This document shows positions 1 through 6,109 of a DNA stretch of 6,109 bases, one piece after another; the first letter of the stretch is position 1; each line of letters opens with the position of its first letter. Location: assembly GCA_964583185.1 (NCBI GenBank), contig CAZOVL010000121.1, positions 1-6,109 on the forward strand, read 5' to 3'. The DNA is from Bacteroides_E sp964583185. GTDB taxonomy: Bacteria > Bacteroidota > Bacteroidia > Bacteroidales > Bacteroidaceae. Below the pieces are notes generated by a model. It was not told the DNA's origin. It did no database searches and worked only from the letters and a program-made list of their open reading frames with translations. The position numbers were made by a program, and so were the translations under genes.

Positions 1-1015
1 TCATTGCTTCAGCAATAAACGGATTGCGGTAGTCGCTGACATTCGGGAAATTCTCAGGCGTTACTTTTCCGTATAAGCCGCCGGGATTTTGTACTTCAAT
101 CCGGTCATCATATTCATAGATAAGGGCATTCATCAAAAGCTCTCGAGTTGCCCAATAAGGATACTTGGAGAAAGTTTCCTCACGCAATACACTCACCGGA
201 ATGGGACGTTTTTGAGCAATGCTCGTTTCGATAAACGTATCAATTTTGGGAAGTTCTATGCAAAGGCTTCCACAAAATTTGTGTTCGTTAATAATATCTC
301 CGGCTCGGTCTTTTCCCTTGAAACGAACATACTGAATATATGAGCCGTGCAGATATCGTTCCGGATTTTTACCGAAAAGAACGATGGCTCCGTTTGTGGG
401 GCAGTTGTAACGCAAATCGTAAAATCCGAGTGATGCAAGTTGTTCCTCGATACTTCGTTTGTCCTCTGCAAGAATATCTTCGGCTACGGCTTTGGGCAGA
501 TATTCTTTGCGGATAAGTTTTACGTCTAAATCGCTAATGGTAGTTCCGAAACAAGGCATTGCGTCAAACGTGTGAACGTTGGACAAACGGCGCTCGGTCA
601 GGATTTTCTCTTCCGCTTCCGTTGCCATGCTTTTCCGTGGGCCAACCCGCACCCAAATTCTTCCTCGATAACGCACAGGCGGAAATTCGGACGGCTGAAC
701 TTCGGCTACCAGCACTTCGCCATCATCGAAAGTAAATTTCTCGACCGTCATCACGGGTTGTGGCAAGATATTACCATCGGTGCGGATATTAGATATTTGT
801 AAAAGCAGTTTGTCGTCCACTTTCAAACCGGAAAGCGTACCGTTATCGTTTGCACCGATTATCAAATAGCCGTTCTTTCCACTCCCCGAAACATCGTTGG
901 AAAAAGCACAGATAGCCTGGCAGAATTTGTCCATATTCTCGGTAGATATGGTGCGTTCTATGTGCGAGCTTTCCGGGGTGGAAAGAAGATGAGTGAGTTG
1001 GGAGTGGGTAACCAT
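1..1015 (-). CDS. AlbA_2 (Schlafen-type) ATP-binding-like protein, 3' end cut by window edge, apparent internal deletion
   Basis: Reads open for 338 codons from ATG at 1015 to the left edge; the stop lies outside. The start is well fixed because an in-frame TAA sits at 1031-1033 with no other ATG between. Residues about 10-125 match an AlbA_2 domain: ESSHIE (15-20), AICAFSN (34-40), GYLIIGANDNG (49-59), then an RGRIWVRVGPRK segment and a following L-x-E-R-R. The C-terminal part resembles the HATPase_c_4-like half of these proteins (COG2865 type), with ATRELLMNAL (289-298) and YDDRIEVQNPGGLYG (302-316). Family members normally carry an HRDY-type stretch of roughly a dozen residues between these blocks; here it is missing in frame. 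The family is usually annotated as a putative regulator or ATP-binding protein with unclear role. It is more GC-rich than the genes to its right and probably separately transcribed. Confidence 0.85.
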   Translation of the reverse strand, partial: MVTHSQLTHLLSTPESSHIERTISTENMDKFCQAICAFSNDVSGSGKNGYLIIGANDNGTLSGLKVDDKLLLQISNIRTDGNILPQPVMTVEKFTFDDGEVLVAEVQPSEFPPVRYRGRIWVRVGPRKSMATEAEEKILTERRLSNVHTFDAMPCFGTTISDLDVKLIRKEYLPKAVAEDILAEDKRSIEEQLASLGFYDLRYNCPTNGAIVLFGKNPERYLHGSYIQYVRFKGKDRAGDIINEHKFCGSLCIELPKIDTFIETSIAQKRPIPVSVLREETFSKYPYWATRELLMNALIYEYDDRIEVQNPGGLYGKVTPENFPNVSDYRNPFIAEAM

Positions 1016-1271
1016 AAGATATTTCAGTTCTTAGATGAACAAAGTTAGCAAAAATAGTTAATTATTGTGTTTTGTTTTTTGATAATAAAACCAACATTAA
1101 TATTTTGAAAATGATGTACGGATATATTCGTATTCCTACCTATAATCAAACATTAGAAAACCATTTTATACAGAGAATAAAAAGAATTTATGAAATACAC
1201 GTTCACTTCATACAATATTAAGAAAAGAAGGCATATAATTATTGCAATTATTAAATAAAGAAGAAAATAAA
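1016..1271. other. A/T-rich intergenic region between the nuclease operon and the AlbA_2 gene
   Basis: No credible gene is visible on either strand in these 256 bases, which are very A/T-rich (13 of 60 bases are G or C at 1141-1200, counted by hand). The part next to the AlbA_2 gene holds the putative promoter listed separately. Near the end of the nuclease gene, 1235-1251 can form a six-pair A/T-only hairpin (ATAATT, five-base loop, AATTAT), followed on the minus strand by a T-rich run. That could be a weak transcription end point, but it is not convincing. The change in base composition on either side suggests this gap is a junction between DNA of different origin. Confidence 0.6.
1040..1056 (-). 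promoter_or_regulatory. Putative Bacteroidota-type -7 boxes for the AlbA_2 gene
   Basis: On the minus strand two adjacent matches to the Bacteroidota -7 consensus TAnnTTTG are seen: TATTTTTG (1056-1049) and TAACTTTG (1047-1040). They lie 24 to 33 bases upstream of the ATG at 1015, which would give a short leader. No clear TTTG-type -33 element is present about 20 bases further upstream, so which box is used, if either, is open. The position fits independent transcription of the AlbA_2 gene rather than read-through from the nuclease operon. Confidence 0.4.
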
Positions 1272-3572
1272 TTATAGATCTGTGACCCTGTTTCTCATTA
1301 GTTCTGAAAGAGAGGTAGTAAAAGGGTATGCAGACTCTCTAAATGGTTTATAATTTTTTAGATTTCTGAAATTCCATTTCATGTTTTGGAATTCAAGGTT
1401 TGTTACTTTTTCAATCTGTACTATGAGGTAATCATTAATTTTATCTTTCGGTTTGGGATATGATAATTTTTCCATCTCAAGCTTTGAAAATACTCTTGGA
1501 CCCGAACTTACAATTCTCCATAAATCTCCGGAGTCATTGTCTCCATGAGTATGTAATAGAAGATATTTTGAAGAAACTGTTTCTTTGTCGAGGATTAAAG
1601 AACCTTTCCTGGAGTTCATTCTAAAATTATAAAGATTGTTCTTCTTTATCCATTCATACTGCTCCTTGGTGTTATAAAACCCAATTAAAACAAAAGTATC
1701 ATCAGGAATCAGATTCCTGTTTTCATTGTATGGTTCGGGTAGTAATTCATTTACAATACTATCCGATTCAGGTGGATTTTTATGTATATCGAAAGTCCTG
1801 AAAGCTAGTTTCTCTCTTTGTGAAGCACGATTGATAAAATGTTCAATAACCTCGAGTATAAAAGCTTTTAGATCTCCAATACCACTGTTCGTTTTTGAGG
1901 GCTTTACTGGAAATGCTCCTAACCCTGGTATTATTTCATGAAAACCTTTCTGTTTTATTTCTTTTTCTCCAGGATATAAAATATAGGCACCACCAGTTCT
2001 TCTAATAGCATCTTTATAAGCATGCATTTTTAGCAGATCAGCATTTTTATATACACCACCCCTGTTTTCAACTTTTTCTTTATCTAGTTCTTTATCTGAA
2101 CTTTGCTTAATGTTAAAAGCAAGATTATCTACCTTGTACTTTGCATCAAAATGAATGTGTACAATTAACTCTTGAATTTCAGCATCCTCTTCTGAAATTC
2201 CCACAGGCCAAAATGTTAATGTATAATCTGGTCTTAATGTTGTAGTCCAACTTCCTGATTCTGGATAAGACTTTTTACCACTGAATGAACGATTATAACT
2301 AAATCTGATATTTAATTTTCTACTTCCTGAATCATAAATACCTTTGATTGCAGTGTGTTTACCTTGTTTAAGCCGTAAATTAAAACCATCATTAGTTTCT
2401 TCTATCAGATCAGTTATGTCTTTTGTTTTAATAGAAAAGGTTTCTTGGAATAGTTCAAGTAGTTGGAAAAACAGCCAGTATTCATATAATGTAGCAACAT
2501 CTTTTTTGCCACCATCATAAACATGATCACTGCCTTTCCATATTAATTTAGCTGCCAGACTAAACATAAACCAAACGCGTAATATTTCACGGTAACCTTC
2601 TTTACGTTGAAGAACAGGACTGTTTAGTTTTAAGGTATTTGGTCGGGATATTTTTTTAAAGAACGAGTGATGTAAATGATTCTCTAGTTCACGAATTAGC
2701 AACTCTGATTCTTTTAACGTTTTGTTGTGATTAAATTTTTTTGCCTTATCGTTTACCACAACACAGAAACTCAGAAAGCTTTCTAATGCATATTTTACAA
2801 AACGGTTTTCAGGAGTATCTACTGAATCGATTTTGTAATTTGATGAGATCTTTTCAGGAAGAGAATTAAACCCGAGGCCTTTTAGGTAGTGATTAACAGG
2901 CAACATAGTTCTATTGCTGCTAATGATAAATTCTTTTGTATTAGCATTAGTAAATCGTTTTATTTGCCTGATATTTTTACTTTCTGATATTTCAGCCCAT
3001 TGAGTTGCTGGTGAGGTAACTACTCTATGCACCGATTGTGCAAATTCATCTGTACTAATAATCGATTTTACAAATGCAAATCTCTGATAAAGAGATTTTG
3101 CATCATTTATATTATCAACTCCTAACTTATGATATGAAGGAGAGTCAATTTGCAATAACAGATCAGTGCATTTTTCGGTAATATACTCAAGCATATCATG
3201 GTAATCATCCTTTGAGCCTGTTTTAGCAGATTGTACTTCTAGTTCAATTTTTGAACACTCTTCATAAGTTTTTTTATTTATGATAGGAATATAAAGTGTA
3301 CCTGTGAATATGTTTGGGGCTATTGTGCCAAGATTTCCAGCACGTTTGTGAGGTTGGATAATATTCTCACCTATATCTCCCAGTCTATAATCAGAATCAT
3401 TTATTTCAAAGTCATAAAAGCACCCTTCTTTTAATTGGAATCTTGCTTCGTTATTTTCAGATGCTGAGTTAACACAATCGTAAAGTGTGCCAGGTTTTCT
3501 GGGAATAATAAAGAGTCGTAATCCTTCTCTTACATTATCCAGATTTATCTCTATTTCAGGTACCGTTATCAT
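1272..3572 (-). CDS. DUF2357/DUF524 (COG1700-type) PD-(D/E)XK nuclease, McrC-like partner
   Basis: 766 residues, ATG at 3572, TAA at 1272. Residues about 1-340 look like the DUF2357 region, including the family-typical TPENRFVKYAL (253-263). The nuclease core follows: a helix with LYEYW (362-366), RPDY (447-450) supplying the first acidic residue D449, then a beta strand ending FDAKYK (475-480), giving the D-x-K pair D476/K478, and a helix DLLKMHAYKDAI (512-523). All catalytic positions expected of the fold appear intact. Residues about 622-725 form an extra C-terminal domain with strand-like segments (FVLIGFY, YLLLHTHGD, LWRI, DYLIVQIEKV) recalling PUA/EVE-type folds; this is inference. COG1700 proteins are regarded as virus-defence components and sit beside McrB-type ATPases. 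The gene starts three bases after the McrB-like stop, implying coupled translation. It probably cuts DNA when driven by that motor. Confidence 0.9.
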   Translation of the reverse strand: MITVPEIEINLDNVREGLRLFIIPRKPGTLYDCVNSASENNEARFQLKEGCFYDFEINDSDYRLGDIGENIIQPHKRAGNLGTIAPNIFTGTLYIPIINKKTYEECSKIELEVQSAKTGSKDDYHDMLEYITEKCTDLLLQIDSPSYHKLGVDNINDAKSLYQRFAFVKSIISTDEFAQSVHRVVTSPATQWAEISESKNIRQIKRFTNANTKEFIISSNRTMLPVNHYLKGLGFNSLPEKISSNYKIDSVDTPENRFVKYALESFLSFCVVVNDKAKKFNHNKTLKESELLIRELENHLHHSFFKKISRPNTLKLNSPVLQRKEGYREILRVWFMFSLAAKLIWKGSDHVYDGGKKDVATLYEYWLFFQLLELFQETFSIKTKDITDLIEETNDGFNLRLKQGKHTAIKGIYDSGSRKLNIRFSYNRSFSGKKSYPESGSWTTTLRPDYTLTFWPVGISEEDAEIQELIVHIHFDAKYKVDNLAFNIKQSSDKELDKEKVENRGGVYKNADLLKMHAYKDAIRRTGGAYILYPGEKEIKQKGFHEIIPGLGAFPVKPSKTNSGIGDLKAFILEVIEHFINRASQREKLAFRTFDIHKNPPESDSIVNELLPEPYNENRNLIPDDTFVLIGFYNTKEQYEWIKKNNLYNFRMNSRKGSLILDKETVSSKYLLLHTHGDNDSGDLWRIVSSGPRVFSKLEMEKLSYPKPKDKINDYLIVQIEKVTNLEFQNMKWNFRNLKNYKPFRESAYPFTTSLSELMRNRVTDL

Positions 3573-3575
3573 TTC

Positions 3576-5207
3576 TTAAGCTTCAGCAAAACTAGCAAAA
3601 CCGTTATCAATTGCACTCCGATACATGCGAGTTATTTTTTCTAATGAGAGAGGATAAATTACATTTGAGCTATTAAAATCAAAACTGATGTTGTCAAATA
3701 CATCCTTGACTATGTTAGTGTCATCTGAAATGCAGAATCCGCCTAGTGTTTCGAGTGGAGAGGCTAACTTTCTACGCGAACCATGGAGTTTAGGTAATAG
3801 CTTTTGAATTATTGCAATATCAATCTTTTCGTTAAGAGTAAGACTATCATCGACCTCATTGAGTTGATTTATTAATCTAAGGATTTCACTTGCAGTTCTG
3901 TATCCAAACTCTGTACCGGTTTTCTTTAACTCACCAAAGAATTTTACAAGCACGCTATTAATCTCTTCTTTATCATCCTTTTCAAATGTCTTATTATAGG
4001 ACATTTCAAGAAAACTATTAGCCATGGATGCACCTTTGCTTATTAATTTCTGCATGTCAACATCTTTAATGTTTTTCAGAAAGCTTTCCATCTCATTTTC
4101 ATCTACTCTGAATTCTATAGTGTTTGCTCTGTCTAATACTTTAGGACTAAACATATTTGTTGTTTCGTCAATGTTGACAGTTCCTATAACGAAAAGGTTA
4201 GAAGGAAGATAAAGTTGAGCAGGAACTCCATTATCTATTGAATCTGCTGGATAAAGAGGAATAAACTCTTTGGATTCCATTACACTTAAAAAGTCTGCAA
4301 AATATCGTTCTACAATACTTAGGTTCATTTCATCCAGTATCAGAAAATATGGGAGTTCAGGATTTTGTTTAGCACTAATAATTAGCTCCAGGGCACCACT
4401 ATCTGGTTTTACATATTTACCGGGCTCCAGGGCATTAGGGTAGCCAAGCAGAGGTTCACGATTAGTCCAATCTGCGCCAACAGGTATGATTTTATATTGA
4501 TTTTCGTTCTCACAAATCCATTGAGCAAAAGATTGTGCAAGCTTGGTTTTGCCAGATCCGGAAAGACCAGTTAAAATAAGGAATGGTTTTGTGAGAAGAG
4601 AAGCTACGAATCTGGATAATATTTCTTTATTATAAATGAGTCCTGAGTTTTCTAAATCCGTTTCAAATTGTGTTATGTCGAAGTTTTGTTGTTTGATTTT
4701 TGAAGGGGATGAATCAGAGTCTGTATTTGTAATTGCAGGCTGTTGTTCTAAATCAATAAGATCTTCTTGTTCTAAATACTGCTCTATAATATTATGTAAA
4801 TCAGTGTCTAGAGTTTCGTTAGATGGTAAATCATTTATATTGTAAACCTTATAAATAAATGAGCTTTTATACCTTTTAGGTATTTTTGAATATTCTTTCT
4901 TGAAATACTCACCTATTGTTATAGTATCTTTAACCTTCCATTTTTGTATAGGTTCATTTGTCTCACTTACTCCATAAGATAAAATTAGTAGATCATAATC
5001 TCTGTAATAGAGATATAATGGATATATACCTTTACTAACTTCATTTGATTCTTTTAAAAAAGCAATCCATGGAATTTGTGCTTTTTGTCCTTGACCAAAA
5101 CTTACTTTAACTTTAAGTCCAAGATGTTTTCTTTCATAATGACTATGTTTTAGATTATCTGTTTTAGTTTGTTCTAAGAACATTTTTAATTGTTGATGAT
5201 AGCTCAT
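3576..5207 (-). CDS. McrB-like AAA+ NTPase with MrcB_N (DUF3578) domain
   Basis: 543 residues, ATG at 5207, TAA at 3576. Residues about 5-120 match MrcB_N/DUF3578: LKVKVSFGQGQKAQIPWIAF (31-50), GIYPLYLYY (60-68) and LILSYGVSET (74-83). A polar, acidic, low-complexity linker (about 128-175) leads to the AAA+ module. It has Walker A GLSGSGKT (214-221), Walker B LILDEMN (289-295) with acidic D292/E293, a sensor-1 segment GTVNIDETT (342-350), and PKVLDRAN (355-362) whose R360 may be the arginine finger. In McrBC systems this subunit forms a nucleotide-dependent ring that recognises modified DNA and drives the nuclease subunit. The N-terminal domain presumably reads the DNA target. Sensor 1 differs from the MNTAD motif tied to GTP use in E. 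coli McrB, so the nucleotide is uncertain. It lies ten bases after the HNH gene and three before the nuclease gene. Confidence 0.93.
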   Translation of the reverse strand: MSYHQQLKMFLEQTKTDNLKHSHYERKHLGLKVKVSFGQGQKAQIPWIAFLKESNEVSKGIYPLYLYYRDYDLLILSYGVSETNEPIQKWKVKDTITIGEYFKKEYSKIPKRYKSSFIYKVYNINDLPSNETLDTDLHNIIEQYLEQEDLIDLEQQPAITNTDSDSSPSKIKQQNFDITQFETDLENSGLIYNKEILSRFVASLLTKPFLILTGLSGSGKTKLAQSFAQWICENENQYKIIPVGADWTNREPLLGYPNALEPGKYVKPDSGALELIISAKQNPELPYFLILDEMNLSIVERYFADFLSVMESKEFIPLYPADSIDNGVPAQLYLPSNLFVIGTVNIDETTNMFSPKVLDRANTIEFRVDENEMESFLKNIKDVDMQKLISKGASMANSFLEMSYNKTFEKDDKEEINSVLVKFFGELKKTGTEFGYRTASEILRLINQLNEVDDSLTLNEKIDIAIIQKLLPKLHGSRRKLASPLETLGGFCISDDTNIVKDVFDNISFDFNSSNVIYPLSLEKITRMYRSAIDNGFASFAEA

Positions 5208-5217
5208 AAGTTTTAAT

Positions 5218-5985
5218 TTACTTTATAAATATATGTTTTAAATGGTAATCTAAAAACTCTTTAGAAGGAAGAAATCTATCTGGTAAATTTATAAGTCTGC
5301 CATTATACTCATTGAATAAGTAATCAATAGCTGGTTCTTCCTTTCTGTTAAAACAATCAGAGACTAATATTTTGTAGTCAGGTGTAATTGTAATCAATCC
5401 TTTGTCAAAAGCTTTATCATGCAGTGCGTTTATGCATAGTCCGTTATGTGGATTAGTTCTATTGTTCTTATCCTTTGCCCACGGGCTAATATGACTTGCC
5501 ACAAGCAGCTCTGGTATTGATAATCCAGTTATACAACATCTTGAATTATATGATGCTAAAATGGTACTCCTGAAAAAATCTTGATTTACTCTCAGTTTTA
5601 CTGTAGCTTCTCTATCCAGACCTACTGGGAAGTTAAATACTTCAGATTGAAATTTATCACTAAGTGGTTTGTTTTGAAATTTTGCTATTAATTGTTCGCT
5701 TTCATATGCTAATCTATCCCAATCGCCATTAAATTCATTCCAAACCTCTTCTTCTAATTTACTTCCGTGCACCAATCCTGATATGCCTTGTTTTTTTAGT
5801 TCGGGGTCTAACCTGCCAAAATTGCCAATTTTCATGTTCAAGGCAGAAGGACTACGTCCAATAATATTAGCATATTTAATGACTGTTGGATTTGTCTTGC
5901 TGCTGCTTCTGAACGGAACTTTACAATATACGTTAAAAGCAATAATAGTCTCCTCTTTAGTCCAATTGTTGTTCTTGCTCATCAT
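5218..5985 (-). CDS. HNH_2-type endonuclease (predicted restriction endonuclease, COG3440-like)
   Basis: 255 residues. Two consecutive ATG codons (5985 and 5982) could serve as start; the first is given. The HNH_2 domain occupies about residues 148-205: the beta-hairpin entry RCCITG (149-154), ASHISPW (163-169) with the candidate metal or general-base H165, NPHNGLCINALHDKAFD (178-194) with N181 and H189, and GLITI (196-200). The core residues of the His-Asn-His fold are therefore present. Residues about 7-100 form a separate N-terminal region beginning WTKEETIIAF, with NIIGRSPSALNMKIGNF (40-56), helical in look and suggestive of DNA binding, possibly SANT/Myb-like; this is inference. The gene precedes the McrB-like gene by ten bases, so it is probably part of the same defence cassette. 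Whether it cuts with the McrB motor, acts alone or targets a different DNA form cannot be told from sequence. Confidence 0.88.
   Translation of the reverse strand: MMSKNNNWTKEETIIAFNVYCKVPFRSSSKTNPTVIKYANIIGRSPSALNMKIGNFGRLDPELKKQGISGLVHGSKLEEEVWNEFNGDWDRLAYESEQLIAKFQNKPLSDKFQSEVFNFPVGLDREATVKLRVNQDFFRSTILASYNSRCCITGLSIPELLVASHISPWAKDKNNRTNPHNGLCINALHDKAFDKGLITITPDYKILVSDCFNRKEEPAIDYLFNEYNGRLINLPDRFLPSKEFLDYHLKHIFIK
5563..5580. repeat. Second copy of the 18-base direct repeat, inside the HNH gene
   Basis: The plus-strand sequence GGTACTCCTGAAAAAATC matches 6081-6098 at 17 of 18 bases. On the minus strand it encodes D-F-F-R-S-T (residues 136-141 of the HNH protein), just before the HNH_2 domain, in the same codon phase as the other copy. 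The match does not extend on either side. Confidence 0.4.
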
Positions 5986-6017
5986 TAATTATCTCAATCT
6001 CATTATTCAAAACAATC

Positions 6018-6109
6018 TCATAGAAATTTTACAAGGAATGTACTCTGATCTTTATCAGGGTCTGGTAATTCGATTATATCGGTACTCCTGAACAAATCAC
6101 CCGGATGTT
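6018..6109 (-). CDS. C-terminal tail of an unidentified upstream gene, cut by window edge
   Basis: One minus-strand frame is open from the right edge through 29 complete codons to a TGA at 6018-6020; the other two frames close within the first 36 bases. The peptide starts HPGDLFRSTDIIELPDPDKD and ends FLVKFL, a composition that looks like genuine protein. It ends 32 bases before the HNH start, with no recognisable promoter in between, so it is likely the preceding member of the same operon. The family cannot be identified from so short a tail. The short length means a chance open frame remains possible. Confidence 0.5.
   Translation of the reverse strand, partial: HPGDLFRSTDIIELPDPDKDQSTFLVKFL
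6081..6098. repeat. Upstream copy of an 18-base direct repeat
   Basis: The plus-strand sequence GGTACTCCTGAACAAATC recurs at 5563-5580 with one mismatch (C to A at the thirteenth base). Here it lies in the tail of the upstream reading frame and encodes D-L-F-R-S-T on the minus strand. It may be chance, a small duplication or a recombination footprint. Confidence 0.4.

Noticed and set aside
89..802. Short open frames on both strands within 89-343, 256-471 and 572-802.
   Set aside because: They overlap the AlbA_2 coding frame, which is continuous and carries recognisable motifs; the short frames have no domain features.
1221..1251. A/T-only hairpin near the end of the nuclease gene as a terminator.
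   Set aside because: The stem is six A-T pairs with no G-C pairs and the following T-run is interrupted, so it is too weak to annotate as its own feature.
1..3572. The AlbA_2 gene as a fourth member of the nuclease operon.
   Set aside because: It is on the same strand, but a 256-base gap, its own putative promoter and a different base composition argue for separate transcription.
1726..4845. Plus-strand frames at 1726-1941, 4024-4212 and 4636-4845.
   Set aside because: All are antisense to the DUF2357 nuclease or McrB-like genes and look like reverse reading of them, with serine- and phenylalanine-rich composition.
5783..6091. Plus-strand open frame of 102 codons rich in leucine and isoleucine, resembling a small membrane protein.
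   Set aside because: Most of it lies antisense to the HNH gene and the rest over the upstream gene tail; the hydrophobic look follows from reading those A/T-rich codons backwards, and there is no promoter or homology signal.
1..6109. CRISPR arrays, tRNA or rRNA genes, transposase genes or insertion sequence ends.
   Set aside because: No spaced repeat series, RNA gene signature, transposase motif or terminal inverted repeats could be seen by eye.

Overview
The window most likely comes from a member of the Bacteroidota, probably a gut-type Bacteroidales. The basis is moderate: the first gene is preceded by sequences matching the Bacteroidota -7 box (TAnnTTTG), clear Shine-Dalgarno sequences are absent and leaders are A/T-rich, and the protein at the left edge reads like Bacteroides/Prevotella-type AlbA_2 proteins. 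No 16S or housekeeping gene is present to fix the taxon.

All real genes lie on the minus strand, so the biological order runs from right to left. At the right edge (6109-6018) is the last 29 codons of an unidentified upstream gene. After 32 bases comes an HNH_2-type endonuclease gene (5985-5218). Ten bases further is an McrB-like AAA+ gene with an MrcB_N (DUF3578) N-terminal domain (5207-3576). Three bases further is a DUF2357/DUF524 (COG1700-type) PD-(D/E)XK nuclease gene (3572-1272). A 256-base A/T-rich gap (1016-1271) follows, containing a putative promoter. Last is a separate, more GC-rich AlbA_2 (Schlafen-type) ATP-binding-like gene, cut by the left edge (1015-1).

The central three genes form a compact, probably co-transcribed, defence-type cassette. 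By analogy with McrBC, the AAA+ protein would assemble into a nucleotide-driven motor that recognises and translocates DNA. The DUF2357 protein would be its McrC-like partner carrying the cutting domain. The HNH protein adds a second, unrelated nuclease. No methyltransferase is visible, which fits a modification-dependent (type IV-like) system, but the truncated upstream gene could still supply one. The least ordinary points are the pairing of two nucleases with one McrB motor, an uncharacterised C-terminal domain on the DUF2357 protein, an apparent in-frame deletion in the AlbA_2 protein, and a codon-aligned 17/18-base repeat shared by the upstream gene tail and the HNH gene.
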